A stretch of 64,000 nucleotides of DNA from Xanthomonas vesicatoria ATCC 35937. GTDB lineage: Bacteria; Pseudomonadota; Gammaproteobacteria; Xanthomonadales; Xanthomonadaceae. Below, one piece after another: positions 19,374-28,719 of this stretch (its first letter is position 1; each line of letters starts with the position of its first letter). The translations under genes were made by a program, and so were the position numbers. The notes under the pieces were generated by a model. It saw only the letters and a program-made list of their open reading frames with translations. It was not told where the DNA came from and made no database searches. The DNA lies in assembly GCF_001908725.1 (NCBI RefSeq), contig NZ_CP018725.1, forward strand, positions 4,154,001 through 4,218,000, read 5' to 3'.

Positions 19374-21488
19374 TTAGATCCGATCGAGCAAGGTCATCTG
19401 CGCCGAATGCGCCGGTTCGCCAGGGCCCGGTGTGCGCTTGTGGTAAACCCCTTCGGCATCCAGCTCCCAGGCACTGACGTTGTCGTCCAGGTAGTTCTGC
19501 AGCACTTCGCGATACACGCGCTTGGCCAGATCCGGGTCCAGGATCGGGAAGCAAGTCTCCACACGGCGCAACAGATTGCGTTCCAACCAATCGGCGCTGG
19601 CGCAATACAACTCGGCCGCCCCGTCGTTGCCGAACCAGTAGGCACGGCTGTGTTCCAGGAACCGCCCCACGATTGAACGCACACGGATGTTCTCCGACAC
19701 GCCCGGCACCCCGGGGCGCAGCGTGCAGGCGCCACGCACGATCAGGTCGATCTGCACACCGGCTTGCGAGGCGGAATACAGCGCACGCACCACCTGCGGT
19801 TCGTTGAGGGCATTCATCTTGGCGATGATGCGGCCGGGGCGGCCATTGCGCGCCAGGCGGGTCTCGCGGTCGATCCGCTTCAGTACGCCGGCATGCAAGG
19901 TGAATGGCGACTGCAGCAACTGGTCCAGCTTCATGCGCGGGGCAAGCCCGGACAACTGCTGAAACAGCATGTGCACGTCGTTGCCGATCTCCGCATCGGC
20001 AGTGATCAGGCTGATGTCGGTGTACAGCCGCGCGGTGCCGCTGTGGTAGTTGCCGGTGCCCAGGTGCACATAGCGTTTGAGCTTGCGCCCCTCGCGCCGC
20101 ACGATCAGCAGCATCTTGGCGTGGGTCTTGAAACCGACCACGCCATAGACCACCTGCACGCCTGCTTCCTGCAGCTTGTCGGCCAGGCCCAGGTTGGCCT
20201 CTTCGTCAAAGCGTGCGCGCAGCTCCACCACCACGGTGACGTCCTTGCCGTTGCGTGCAGCCAAAATCAGCGCATCGACAATCAGCGAATCCTTGCCGGT
20301 GCGATACAGCGTCTGCTTGATCGCCAGCACGTTCGGGTCGACCGCTGCCTGACGGATCACATCCAGCACCGCGGTGAACGCGTCGAAGGGATGATGCAGC
20401 AGTACATCGCCCTTGCTGACGATCTGGAAGATGCCCTCGCTGTCGCGCAGGGTGCGCGGGTTAAACGAGGGGTACTTGAGCTCCGGGCGCTGCACGAGGT
20501 CGTAGACCTGGGTGACACGGCTCAGATTTACCGGCCCGACGATGCGATACACCGCGTTCTCGTTCAAGCCGAAGTTCTGCAGCAAGGTGCGCATGATCGG
20601 CGCCGGGCAATCGTGCGCGATCTCCAGCCGCACCGCAGGACGGTAGCCGCGCGTGACCAGTTCGTCGCGCAGTGCCAGTGCCAGGTTTTCGACTTCTTCT
20701 TCGTCCACCACCAGTTCGGAATTACGGGTGACGCGGAATTGGTAGGAGCCTTTGACCTGCATACCCGGGAACAATTCGTCCACGAACTCGGACAACACCG
20801 AGGACAGGAACACAAAACTCTGCGCGCCTTCCGGCGACAGGCTGGCCGGCAACTGGATGATGCGCGGCAACGAGCGCGGCGCACGCACGATGGCCAGATG
20901 GCCGGCGCGCCCAAACGCATCCTGGCCTTCCAGCACCACCACGATGTTCAAGGTCTTGTTGAGAATCTTCGGGAACGGATGCGCCGGGTCCAGACCCAGC
21001 GGCGATAGCACCGGCATGATCTCGTTGCGGAAATAGGCGCGCAACCAGCGCTTCTGCCGCGAGGTCCAGGTTGCGCGGCCGAGCACCGCAACGCCGGCCT
21101 CTTCCATCGCCGGGCGCAGCACGTCATTCCACGCGTGGTATTGCTGCTCCACCAGCTTGGCCGCGCGGTCGTGCACGGCGTTGAGGATGGCTGTGGGGCT
21201 CAAGCCGTCCGGCGCCGGTGGCAGGCCGAACTCCTGCGCATGCCGCACGGTGGCAGCGCGAATCTCGAAGAACTCGTCCAGGTTGGTGCACGAAATGCAC
21301 AGGAACCGCAGCCGTTCGAGCAGCGGCACCTGTTCGTCCAGCGCCTGCGCCAGTACCCGGAAATTGAAGTCCAGTTGCGACAGTTCCCGATTGATGTACA
21401 GCGCCGGATCACGCAAGGGATCGGTTGCGATGTCCTCGGAAGGTGTGACGTCGTGCAGTTGTTTGGCGTGGCCCATGGAGTCGGTCAT
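19374..21488 (-). CDS. ppk: Polyphosphate kinase 1
   Basis: The 704-aa protein has full PPK1 architecture: an N-terminal domain with YINRELSQLDFNFRVL, a head domain, and a phospholipase-D-like catalytic part with HHPFDAF, LYRTGKDS and VHLGTGNYHSGTARLYTD (phosphohistidine region). It reversibly makes polyphosphate from ATP. It lies 100 bp downstream of phoR and upstream of ppx, in the phoB-phoR-ppk-ppx unit, so Pho control is likely. The ATG at 21488 is preferred to an adjacent TTG. Confidence 0.96.
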   Translation of the reverse strand: MTDSMGHAKQLHDVTPSEDIATDPLRDPALYINRELSQLDFNFRVLAQALDEQVPLLERLRFLCISCTNLDEFFEIRAATVRHAQEFGLPPAPDGLSPTAILNAVHDRAAKLVEQQYHAWNDVLRPAMEEAGVAVLGRATWTSRQKRWLRAYFRNEIMPVLSPLGLDPAHPFPKILNKTLNIVVVLEGQDAFGRAGHLAIVRAPRSLPRIIQLPASLSPEGAQSFVFLSSVLSEFVDELFPGMQVKGSYQFRVTRNSELVVDEEEVENLALALRDELVTRGYRPAVRLEIAHDCPAPIMRTLLQNFGLNENAVYRIVGPVNLSRVTQVYDLVQRPELKYPSFNPRTLRDSEGIFQIVSKGDVLLHHPFDAFTAVLDVIRQAAVDPNVLAIKQTLYRTGKDSLIVDALILAARNGKDVTVVVELRARFDEEANLGLADKLQEAGVQVVYGVVGFKTHAKMLLIVRREGRKLKRYVHLGTGNYHSGTARLYTDISLITADAEIGNDVHMLFQQLSGLAPRMKLDQLLQSPFTLHAGVLKRIDRETRLARNGRPGRIIAKMNALNEPQVVRALYSASQAGVQIDLIVRGACTLRPGVPGVSENIRVRSIVGRFLEHSRAYWFGNDGAAELYCASADWLERNLLRRVETCFPILDPDLAKRVYREVLQNYLDDNVSAWELDAEGVYHKRTPGPGEPAHSAQMTLLDRI

Positions 21489-21588
21489 CAAGACGGATTG
21501 GTGTGCGTGTTACCGCGTGCGCTGCAGCGCGTGCAACGGGCTTTGCGCAGGTGCATCGCGCCGCGCGTCGACGCGCACTCCCTACATA

Positions 21589-22917
21589 TCACGCCGAGCG
21601 TGACAGTGGCAGGGACTGCTCGCGCTGCACGACGCGTGCGGCCACAAAATGACAGGAGAATTCGCTGCCGCGTCCCACCTCGCTTTCAATGTCCAGCCGT
21701 GCCTGGTGCAGGCCCAGGATGTGCTTGACGATCGACAGCCCCAGCCCCGTGCCGCCGCTTTCGCGCGAACGGCTGCTGGAGACGCGGTAAAACCGCTCGG
21801 TGATGCGCGGCAAATGCGAGGCGGGAATGCCATAGCCGGTATCGCGCACCGCCAGCGCCGCACCATCGCCTTCGCGCATGAAGCGGATCGTCACCGTGCC
21901 GCCGCCAGGCGTATAGCGCACCGCATTGGTCACAAGGTTAGAAAACGCGCTATGCAATTCCTTGTTGGAACCAAGCAGATCCACGCCGGCATCGTCGATC
22001 ACTTCCACCGTGTGCCGGCCCTGGCTGTGCGCCTCGGCCTCGCGGCGCAAGGTCGACAGCATCGGTGCCATCGCCACATGTTCTTCGCCGAGCTCTTCTT
22101 GCGATTCCAGCCGCGACAGGGTCAGCAGGTCTTCCACCAGCTGCGCCATGCGCTGCGACTGCTTGCGCATCTCGGCCAGCATCGGGCCAGAGTCCGGGAA
22201 GTCTTCCGGGTCGAGCATGTCCAGGTAGCCGTGCACCACCGTCAATGGCGTGCGCAGTTCGTGCGACACATTGGCCACGAAGTCGCGGCGTACCTGCTCC
22301 AGGCGCAGCAGCTTGCTGACATCGCGCGCCACCAGCAGCCAGTAGTCGTCGGAGTAGGGGATCAGGCGCAGATTCAGGCGCAGGTCCGGGTCCACCGGCG
22401 AGGCCGCATCCAGCATCGGCTCGGCATTGCGGCCGGCCGCCAGCCAGTGCGCAAGCGGCAATGGCTGTAGGCGTTCCACCACCGACACGCCCATGTCGCC
22501 AGGATGGTGCAGGCCGAGCAAACCGCCGGCGGCCTTGTTGAACCACTGCACGCGCTGGCTGTTGCGGTCCACCACCACCACCGCGTCCGGCAGCGCCTGC
22601 GCCGCGGCGCGGTAGGTGCGCAGCATGTCGATCAAACGGCGCTTGCGCCCTCGCATTTCTGCCTGGCTGCGGTACAGCAGGCGGTCCAGCTCGTTCCAGG
22701 CACCGACGCCGGTGGCAGGCTCGGCACGCTGACGTGCGGTAAGGCGGCGCAGCACCTGACGCAGCCGCCAGTAGTGCCAGCTCAGCACGCCCAGCGCGGT
22801 GAGCGTCAATGCCATCCACACATGCTCGATCAGCATGCCCACCACGACGGCAGCGCCCAGCAAAAGCGCAAGGGTGCCGAGCGTCTTGAGCCAGGCGGAA
22901 CGAATATGTTGAGGCAT
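21589..22917 (-). CDS. phoR: Phosphate regulon sensor histidine kinase
   Basis: The 442-aa protein has two N-terminal hydrophobic helices (~12-50), a PAS-like region (~100-190), a HisKA box VSHELRTPLT with the phospho-accepting His, and a HATPase_c domain (N box NLVTNAVRYTP, G boxes RDTGYGIP and GGTGLGLSIVKHI). This is PhoR, which signals phosphate limitation to PhoB through the Pst/PhoU system. The ATG at 22917 is chosen; a GTG five codons upstream is an alternative. phoB lies 76 bp upstream in the same direction. Confidence 0.94.
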   Translation of the reverse strand: MPQHIRSAWLKTLGTLALLLGAAVVVGMLIEHVWMALTLTALGVLSWHYWRLRQVLRRLTARQRAEPATGVGAWNELDRLLYRSQAEMRGRKRRLIDMLRTYRAAAQALPDAVVVVDRNSQRVQWFNKAAGGLLGLHHPGDMGVSVVERLQPLPLAHWLAAGRNAEPMLDAASPVDPDLRLNLRLIPYSDDYWLLVARDVSKLLRLEQVRRDFVANVSHELRTPLTVVHGYLDMLDPEDFPDSGPMLAEMRKQSQRMAQLVEDLLTLSRLESQEELGEEHVAMAPMLSTLRREAEAHSQGRHTVEVIDDAGVDLLGSNKELHSAFSNLVTNAVRYTPGGGTVTIRFMREGDGAALAVRDTGYGIPASHLPRITERFYRVSSSRSRESGGTGLGLSIVKHILGLHQARLDIESEVGRGSEFSCHFVAARVVQREQSLPLSRSA

Positions 22918-22993
22918 GGAAGGGGTTACCACGAAGCGTCAGGTAGGCAGGCGGCCCAGCCGGTCAGCGGCCGGGTTGCCGTGCGGCACGTAC

Positions 22994-23683
22994 TCAGGTT
23001 GCCGACGAAAAACGATAGCCCGAGCCGCGTACGGTCTGCACCATGTTTTCCAGGCCGAACGGTTCCAGCGTCTTGCGCAGCCGGCGAATGTGCACATCGA
23101 TGGTGCGCTCTTCCACATACACGCTGCCGCCCCAGACATGATCCAGCAGCTGGGTGCGCGTGTACACGCGCTCAGGGTGGGTCATGAAGAAATGCAGCAG
23201 CCGGTACTCGGTCGGGCCGATCGGCACCGGCGCATCGCCGGCAAATACGCGGTGCGCTGCGCCATCGATGCGCAGGCGGCCCACCGCTACGCTGCCGTCT
23301 TCGTCGTCCTCGCGGGTGCGGCGCATCACCGCACGGATGCGCGCCAGCAACTCGCGCGCCGAGAACGGCTTGACCACGTAGTCGTCCACGCCGGCTTCTA
23401 GCCCGCCGACACGGTCGTTCTCTTCGCCGCGCGCGGTCAGCATGATGATCGGGATCTCCCGGGTCAGCTGTTCCTTGCGCCAGCGCCGCGCCAGATCCAG
23501 CCCGCTGGTGCCCGGCAGCATCCAGTCCAGCAGAATCAGGTCGGGCACGCGGTCAGCGATGGCGGTCTGTGCCTCGCGCGCGTCGCCAGCATGGATGGGC
23601 TCGAACTCGCCTTTGCGCAGCGCGAACGCCACCATGTCGCGGATCGCGGGTTCGTCATCGACGATCAGAATGCGTTTCTGCAC
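22994..23683 (-). CDS. phoB: Phosphate regulon response regulator
   Basis: The 229-aa OmpR-type regulator has a receiver domain with ILIVDDE at the N-terminus, phospho-acceptor in LILLDWMLPG (~53), and KPFSARELLARIRAVMRR. A winged-helix DNA-binding domain (130-229) ends with the recognition segment VHIRRLRKTLEP and QTVRGSGYRF. It binds PHO boxes as a dimer, and one lies 49 bp upstream of this gene, implying autoregulation. The start codon is GTG. Confidence 0.95.
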   Translation of the reverse strand: MQKRILIVDDEPAIRDMVAFALRKGEFEPIHAGDAREAQTAIADRVPDLILLDWMLPGTSGLDLARRWRKEQLTREIPIIMLTARGEENDRVGGLEAGVDDYVVKPFSARELLARIRAVMRRTREDDEDGSVAVGRLRIDGAAHRVFAGDAPVPIGPTEYRLLHFFMTHPERVYTRTQLLDHVWGGSVYVEERTIDVHIRRLRKTLEPFGLENMVQTVRGSGYRFSSAT

Positions 23684-23731
23684 GCGGGGCTTACCGTCTG
23701 GCTTTGGTTGATCGCCAGTAGACTACGGTTT

Positions 23732-23749
23732 TGTGACTCTAATGTGACA
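23732..23749 (-). promoter_or_regulatory. Candidate PHO box upstream of phoB
   Basis: On the minus strand TGTCACA-N4-AGTCACA forms two 7-bp direct repeats spaced 11 bp, the periodicity of a PHO box (consensus CTGTCAT-N4-CTGTCAT). It sits 49 bp upstream of the phoB start. Confidence 0.7.
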
Positions 23750-23855
23750 TGGCGGGTATTGCCTCGCGCCAAACGACGCTTTTGCGGAGCGGACTCAGCC
23801 GCGACAAGCGCCTGATCCAGCACACATGCCGTTGCGTGCGCATTGGCAGCGGCCG

Positions 23856-25502
23856 TTATTGCGTAGACAGATCGGGGTCGCGGATACCTTGGCGGCGCAG
23901 TTCCAGTACCGTCGGGGTGATTGCGGCAATGCGCGCATCCACCCGCGCACGTGTCACATAGTCCAGATCCTTCTTTTTCAGCGCCTCCAACTGGATCAGG
24001 GCCTGCTCGGGGCGCCCGTTCAAAGACGCCGACTCGGCATAGGCCTCGCTGGCACGCAGATGGTCCCCAGCCAGCTCGCAAGCGCGGGCGTAGGTCTGCT
24101 GCAGCAGCGGGTCCTCGCTGCTGCGGTAGAGCAGGGGTTCGAGCACCTGGCGCGCGCGCTGACCGGATTCCTTGCTGGCCTGTTCGTTCAGCGCGCCGGC
24201 GTAGGTCAGTGCCACCGCACGGTTGTTCGGCAGCCGCTTCAGCAACGCATCGAAGCGCGCATTGGCTGCTTCGCGCTGGCCCACGCGCGCCTGCGCCTCG
24301 CTCAGGCCCAGTGCCAGCCACAGGTTGTCCGGATGCGCTTCCAGCAAGCCTACCAGCTCGGCCACCGGCTCGCTTGGCCGGCTCCCGCTGTTGCGCAGTT
24401 GCGCCAGCGCCAGCCCATAACGCTGCGCATCGGTCAGGCCCTGCTTGGCGCTGCGGCGCAGATTTTCGTATTCGCGAATGGCCGCATCGGGCGTGCTCGC
24501 ACTGAGCACGCGCAGGCGCTCCTTGGCCCAGTCGAACCCCTGTTGGTCACCGCCACGGCTCAACGCGTCCACCGGCAGCCGCAGCGCATACGGCAGCAGC
24601 GCGTTGCCGTTGCGGCTCAACGGCTCCGACAACGAGGGGTCGGCCGGGTCCACGCGCTCTTGGCGCGTTCCGCCCGGCACCGAGGTGGTCAATACCACAG
24701 TGTTCTTCTTCATCTGCTCGGCGCGCGCCTTGGCCTCGCTGATGCGGGTGGTGGTCACCGGGTGGGTCTGCAGGAAGTCCGGTGCGCTGTAGCCGCCCTC
24801 GTTGGCGCGCATCGCCACCGACATGCGTTCGAAGAAGCCGGCCATCGCGTCCACGTCATAGCCGCTGCGCACCAGCGTGCGGATGCCTAGCCGGTCGGCC
24901 TCCGATTCGTTGGAGCGGGTGTAGTCGATCTGGCGCTGCTGCATCAGCCCCATCGCGCTGGTGATGGTAGCCATGGTGGCATCGCCCTTGGAGTTGCCGC
25001 CGGCCTGTTGCGCCGCCACCACTGCCGCCAGCATGCCGAGCAGGATCGGGATCTGGTCGCGCTGCGCCCGTTCCACCCCGCGCAACACATGCTGCTGGGT
25101 GACGTGGGCGATTTCGTGCGACAGCACCGCCGCCACTTCATCCTCGCGCTCGGCGGTCAGCACCAGCCCGGCATTGACCGCGATATAGCCGCCTAGGGTG
25201 GCGAACGCATTGATCTGGCGGTCGCGCAGCATGAAAAAGGTAAACGGTTGCTGCGGCTGGTCGCTGTTGGCGCCAAGCCGGGTGCCCATGGTCTGCAGCC
25301 AGTCGCCGATCAGCGGGTCGTCCAGCACGTAGTCGTAGTTGCGCAACTCGGCCAGCATCATCTTGCCGTACTCGGCCTGACGGGCGGGAGTCAGCAGCTC
25401 GCCGGCCGACGAGCCAATATCGGGCAGGCGGCTTTCCTGCGCAGGTGCCACGCCCATGGCGAGGGCCAGGGTAAGGGCAGTGGCGAGCGGAAGCAGGCGC
25501 AA
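23856..25502 (-). CDS. bepA: Periplasmic M48 metalloprotease with TPR-like tail (BepA-type)
   Basis: A likely TTG start at 25502 with GGGAG 6-7 nt upstream gives a 548-aa precursor with a cleavable signal peptide (residues 1-22). The M48 domain has HEIAH at 129-133 and a downstream NESEADRLG providing the third zinc ligand. The C-terminal ~250 residues are helical and repeat-like (TPR). This layout matches BepA/YfgC, which degrades or assists stalled LptD and BAM substrates at the outer membrane. A longer in-frame start at 25565 would bury the signal peptide and is disfavoured. Confidence 0.85.
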   Translation of the reverse strand: MRLLPLATALTLALAMGVAPAQESRLPDIGSSAGELLTPARQAEYGKMMLAELRNYDYVLDDPLIGDWLQTMGTRLGANSDQPQQPFTFFMLRDRQINAFATLGGYIAVNAGLVLTAEREDEVAAVLSHEIAHVTQQHVLRGVERAQRDQIPILLGMLAAVVAAQQAGGNSKGDATMATITSAMGLMQQRQIDYTRSNESEADRLGIRTLVRSGYDVDAMAGFFERMSVAMRANEGGYSAPDFLQTHPVTTTRISEAKARAEQMKKNTVVLTTSVPGGTRQERVDPADPSLSEPLSRNGNALLPYALRLPVDALSRGGDQQGFDWAKERLRVLSASTPDAAIREYENLRRSAKQGLTDAQRYGLALAQLRNSGSRPSEPVAELVGLLEAHPDNLWLALGLSEAQARVGQREAANARFDALLKRLPNNRAVALTYAGALNEQASKESGQRARQVLEPLLYRSSEDPLLQQTYARACELAGDHLRASEAYAESASLNGRPEQALIQLEALKKKDLDYVTRARVDARIAAITPTVLELRRQGIRDPDLSTQ

Positions 25503-25651
25503 GTGGAACTCCCAGGTGATGCGCGGAGCATGCGGGCAGCGCAGCGCAGCGGCGTGAATCGGCAATTAATCCACAGTGTTGCGGTGACGACATGGAAATT
25601 CCAGTCGCCCGCTACCATGTGTCAGACCTCAGACACACCATGGAGTTTCCT

Positions 25652-25957
25652 GTGAGCCAAGACCACACCGGGCAGGACGCGGCCACCGGCCCGCAGATCA
25701 CCCTGTATTCCACCGCCATCTGTCCGTATTGCGTGGCGGCCAAGAACTTCCTCAAGAGCAAGGGCCAGACCTGGACCGAGGTGCGGATCGACCTCGACCC
25801 GGCCGAGCGCGACAAGATGGTCGCCCTGGCGCGCCGCACCAGCGTGCCGCAGATCTTTGTCGGCGACGTCCATGTGGGTGGCTATGACGACATGATGGCC
25901 ATGCACCGCGCCGGCAAACTCGAACCGCTGTTCGCCGCCGCAGGCGGTCAGGCATGA
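25652..25957 (+). CDS. grxC: Glutaredoxin 3 family protein
   Basis: The 101-aa protein has the dithiol active site CPYC at 24-27. The cis-Pro segment TSVPQIFVGDVHVGGYDDM is also present and binds glutathione. Length fits a dithiol glutaredoxin. The start is a GTG with GGAG 6 nt upstream; an in-frame ATG at 25640 overlaps that ribosome site. The stop overlaps the start of the next gene by 4 bp (ATGA), so the two are translationally coupled. Confidence 0.9.
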   Translation: MSQDHTGQDAATGPQITLYSTAICPYCVAAKNFLKSKGQTWTEVRIDLDPAERDKMVALARRTSVPQIFVGDVHVGGYDDMMAMHRAGKLEPLFAAAGGQA

Positions 25958-26349
25958 GTGGTTCCGACGACGGCAGCGCCGATCGCCTGCGCGAGTTCAC
26001 CGACTTCCGCCAGCGCATGAACCAACGCATTCTGGCCGAGCCCAATCAGGTCGTACGGCGTTTCTTCGCGCTGGACACCCAGACCTACCAGGCCGGCGCG
26101 CTGGACGTGAAGACCAAGGAGCTGCTCGGCCTTGTTGCGTCGATGGTGCTGCGCTGCGACGACTGCATCAGCTACCACGTGGCGCAATGCAAGGACGCCG
26201 GCGTCACTCGCGACGAGTTTTTCGAGACTTTTTCGGTCGGCCTGGTGGTTGGCGGCTCCATCGTGATCCCGCATCTGCGCCGCGCGGTGGACTTCCTCGA
26301 CCAGCTCGAAGGCGGCGCGCCTGCGCCGGCCGAACACAGCCACGGCTAA
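25954..26349 (+). CDS. Carboxymuconolactone decarboxylase / AhpD-like protein
   Basis: The 131-aa protein has the AhpD-like core with MVLRCDDCISYHVAQCKDAG, i.e. CxxC followed by H four residues after the second Cys, the redox site of AhpD-type proteins. It is coupled by an ATGA overlap to the upstream glutaredoxin, which suggests a small thiol-redox unit, perhaps peroxide defence. Decarboxylase activity is unlikely because the CxxC-H motif is present. Confidence 0.8.
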   Translation: MSGSDDGSADRLREFTDFRQRMNQRILAEPNQVVRRFFALDTQTYQAGALDVKTKELLGLVASMVLRCDDCISYHVAQCKDAGVTRDEFFETFSVGLVVGGSIVIPHLRRAVDFLDQLEGGAPAPAEHSHG

Positions 26350-26661
26350 TCCGCCACCGCTGCGGTACCGGTGCGTCGCCCGGCGAGGCGGCGCGCTGTG
26401 TCTGGGAGCAGGGCGGTCATCGGGCGCACGCGATCTTGTTCGCGCTGCCGTGAGCCTGCGGGGGCCGGGAGTAAACCCGGTTCGGCGTCAGTCCGGGCCA
26501 CGCGCGCTGCGGCCGCTACGGCTGTTGCCCAGACCCTTAGACGATGGTCGGTTTGGGCGCGGTCACCGGCATCGGGCATAATTGCCTGTGAAACCTCCTT
26601 GCGCCGATCTGCCGGGTTTGACGGCTGGCGCTCCCCCCTTCAAGTTCGGAAACCCAACGTT
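26350..26661. other. Intergenic region upstream of icd
   Basis: About 310 bp with no credible gene. An open frame continuous with icd extends leftward through it but is low-complexity Arg/Ala-rich translation without a ribosome site. The icd promoter is expected here; no box is convincing. Confidence 0.5.
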
Positions 26662-27669
26662 ATGACGCAGACAATCACGGTCATCCGCGGCGACGGTATT
26701 GGCCCGGAGATCATGGATGCCACGCTGTTCGTGCTCGACGCGCTGCAAGCTGGCCTGACCTACGAGTACGCCGACGCCGGCCTGGTCGCGCTGGAAAAGC
26801 ACGGCGATCTGCTGCCCGAGTCCACCCTGGCGTCGATCACCAAGAACAAGGTGGCGCTGAAGAGCCCGCTGACCACGCCGGTCGGCGAGGGCTTCAGTTC
26901 GATCAACGTGGCCATGCGTCGGAAGTTCGACCTGTACGCCAACGTGCGTCCGGCCAAGTCGTTCCCCAATACCAAGTCGCGCTTCGCCGATGGCGTTGAC
27001 CTGATCACGGTGCGCGAAAACACCGAAGGTGCTTACCTGAGCGAAGGCCAGACCGTGTCCGAGGACGGCGAGACTGCGTTCTCCGGCGCCCGCGTCACCC
27101 GCAAGGGCTCAGAGCGCATCGTGCGCTATGCCTTCGACCTGGCGCGCGCCACCGGCCGCAAGAAGGTCACCGCGGTGCACAAGGCCAACATCATCAAGTC
27201 GACCTCGGGCCTGTTCCTGAAAGTCGCCCGCGATGTCGCCACGCAGTACCCGGAAATCGAATTCCAGGAAATGATCGTCGACAACACCTGCATGCAGCTG
27301 GTGATGCGTCCTGAGCAGTTCGACATCATCGTGACCACCAACCTGTTCGGCGACATCATTTCCGACCTGTGTGCCGGTCTGGTCGGCGGCCTGGGCCTGG
27401 CCCCGGGCGCCAACATCGGTGTCGACGCGGCGATCTTCGAAGCCGTGCACGGCTCGGCGCCGGACATCGCGGGGCAGGGCAAGGCCAACCCGTGCGCGCT
27501 GTTGCTGGGTGCCGCGCAGATGCTGGACCACATCGGCCAGCCGCAGAACGCCGAGCGCCTGCGCGAAGCGATCGTCGCCACCCTGGAAGCCAAGGACTCG
27601 CTGACCCCCGACCTGGGCGGCACCGGCAACACCATGGGCTTTGCCAAGGCTATCGCCAGCCGCCTCTGA
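26662..27669 (+). CDS. icd: NAD-type isocitrate dehydrogenase
   Basis: The 335-aa protein begins MTQTITVIRGDGIGPEIMDA, typical of the isocitrate/isopropylmalate dehydrogenase fold. It has the substrate loop ITVRENTEGAYLSEG with ENTEGxY and the metal site TTNLFGDIISDLCAGLVGGLG. EAVHGSAPDIAGQGKANPCALLL completes the family signature. Short length and ENTEG place it with the NAD-linked (mitochondrial IDH-like) branch rather than E. coli-type NADP Icd. It makes 2-oxoglutarate in the TCA cycle. Homoisocitrate dehydrogenase is a less likely alternative. Confidence 0.88.
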   Translation: MTQTITVIRGDGIGPEIMDATLFVLDALQAGLTYEYADAGLVALEKHGDLLPESTLASITKNKVALKSPLTTPVGEGFSSINVAMRRKFDLYANVRPAKSFPNTKSRFADGVDLITVRENTEGAYLSEGQTVSEDGETAFSGARVTRKGSERIVRYAFDLARATGRKKVTAVHKANIIKSTSGLFLKVARDVATQYPEIEFQEMIVDNTCMQLVMRPEQFDIIVTTNLFGDIISDLCAGLVGGLGLAPGANIGVDAAIFEAVHGSAPDIAGQGKANPCALLLGAAQMLDHIGQPQNAERLREAIVATLEAKDSLTPDLGGTGNTMGFAKAIASRL

Positions 27670-27688
27670 GCGCACTGGTTGATCGCAC

Positions 27689-27724
27689 AAAAAGAAAAGG
27701 GCGCCTAGGCGCCCTTTTCTTTTG
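27689..27724. terminator. Strong bidirectional terminator after icd
   Basis: A near-perfect palindrome AAAAGAAAAGGGCGCC-TA-GGCGCCCTTTTCTTTT with a GC core flanked by A and T runs. It can end icd on the plus strand and the convergent membrane-protein gene on the minus strand. Confidence 0.92.
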
Positions 27725-27783
27725 TTGGCAGCGGGTTGCTTGAAGCCAGTGTTACGCGTTCAAGCGAAGGGAGCCGCCGTTGC

Positions 27784-27805
27784 GATTCCCCAATCCCGAT
27801 TCCCC
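27784..27805. repeat. Solitary REP-like GATTCCCC unit
   Basis: GATTCCCCAATCCCGATTCCCC, related to the arms of the inverted repeat at 17645-17765, located between the icd terminator and the end of the convergent gene. Confidence 0.5.
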
Positions 27806-27807
27806 GC

Positions 27808-28569
27808 TCAATTTCGCGACTGCAGCTTCGACAGCAAGCGCAGGAACTCGATGTACAGCCACACCAGCGTCACCATCAGGCCGAATGCGCCGTACCACTC
27901 CATGTGCTTGGGCGCGCCCTGCTCGACGCCGCTTTCGATGAAGTCGAAGTCCAGCACCAGATTCAACGCTGCCACCACCACCACGAACAGGCTGAAGCCG
28001 ATGCCGATCAGGCCCGAGTCGTGGATGAAGGGAATGCGCACACCGAAGAAGCCCAGCACGATGGTGGCCAGATACACCAGCGCGATTCCGCCGGTGGCCG
28101 CGACCACGCCGAGCTTGAAGTTCTCGGTGGCCTTGATCATGCCGCTGCGATAGGCGAACAACAGCGCAAACATGGTGCCGAAGGTCAGAAGTACCGCCTG
28201 GAACACGATGCCGTTGAAACGTGCTTCGTACACGGCCGAGATCGAGCCCAAGAAAAAGCCTTCCACCAGCGCGTACAACGGTGCGGTCACCGGCGCCCAG
28301 GTCGGCTTGAAACTGGTCGCCAGTGCAAACACCAGCCCGCCGATCGCACCGGCAATCATGTACAGGCGTGCCGCCGGCAACGGCGCGCCGTCGGCGCCGA
28401 TCGATTGCGACCAAGCGAAAGCGGCGGTGGCGACGGCCATCAGCAACAGCAGGCCGGTCTTGTTGACGGTGCCGTTGAGGGTCATCGCCTGACCGTCGCG
28501 GGTGACCACCGAGCCGGAGCCGAGGTCGAGGAACGTGGATTCCCGAAGAGCCGGGTTACCGCTACGCAT
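27808..28569 (-). CDS. Bax inhibitor-1 / YccA family membrane protein
   Basis: The 253-aa protein has seven hydrophobic helices between residues ~40 and 245 and an N-terminal ~35-residue cytoplasmic segment. The motif SAVYEARFNGIVFQAVLLTFGTM and the C-terminal EWYGAFGLMVTLVWLYIEFLRLL are characteristic of the Bax-inhibitor-1/YccA family. In E. coli YccA modulates FtsH proteolysis. The ATG at 28569 has GGAG 7 nt upstream; the longer open frame runs into the tRNA region and is rejected. Confidence 0.88.
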   Translation of the reverse strand: MRSGNPALRESTFLDLGSGSVVTRDGQAMTLNGTVNKTGLLLLMAVATAAFAWSQSIGADGAPLPAARLYMIAGAIGGLVFALATSFKPTWAPVTAPLYALVEGFFLGSISAVYEARFNGIVFQAVLLTFGTMFALLFAYRSGMIKATENFKLGVVAATGGIALVYLATIVLGFFGVRIPFIHDSGLIGIGFSLFVVVVAALNLVLDFDFIESGVEQGAPKHMEWYGAFGLMVTLVWLYIEFLRLLSKLQSRN

Positions 28570-28719
28570 GCGTGTTCTCCATGAAAGTGATGCTCGTCTT
28601 GCAGGTGAGCGTTGCAGTGAGGATACCGGATCGCCCGATTTACACAGAATGATTGACAGCGCGTCCAATCGTTCCCAAAATAGCCGACCTTTCCAGCCTT
28701 CGGGACGGAAAGGTCCCGC

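Noticed and set aside
19764..21008. 414-codon frame antisense to ppk
   Set aside because: His/Gln-rich translation of the antisense strand of a conserved gene.
26371..26661. 97-codon N-terminal extension of icd
   Set aside because: Isocitrate dehydrogenases start at MTQTITVIRGDG; the extension is low-complexity and lacks a ribosome site.
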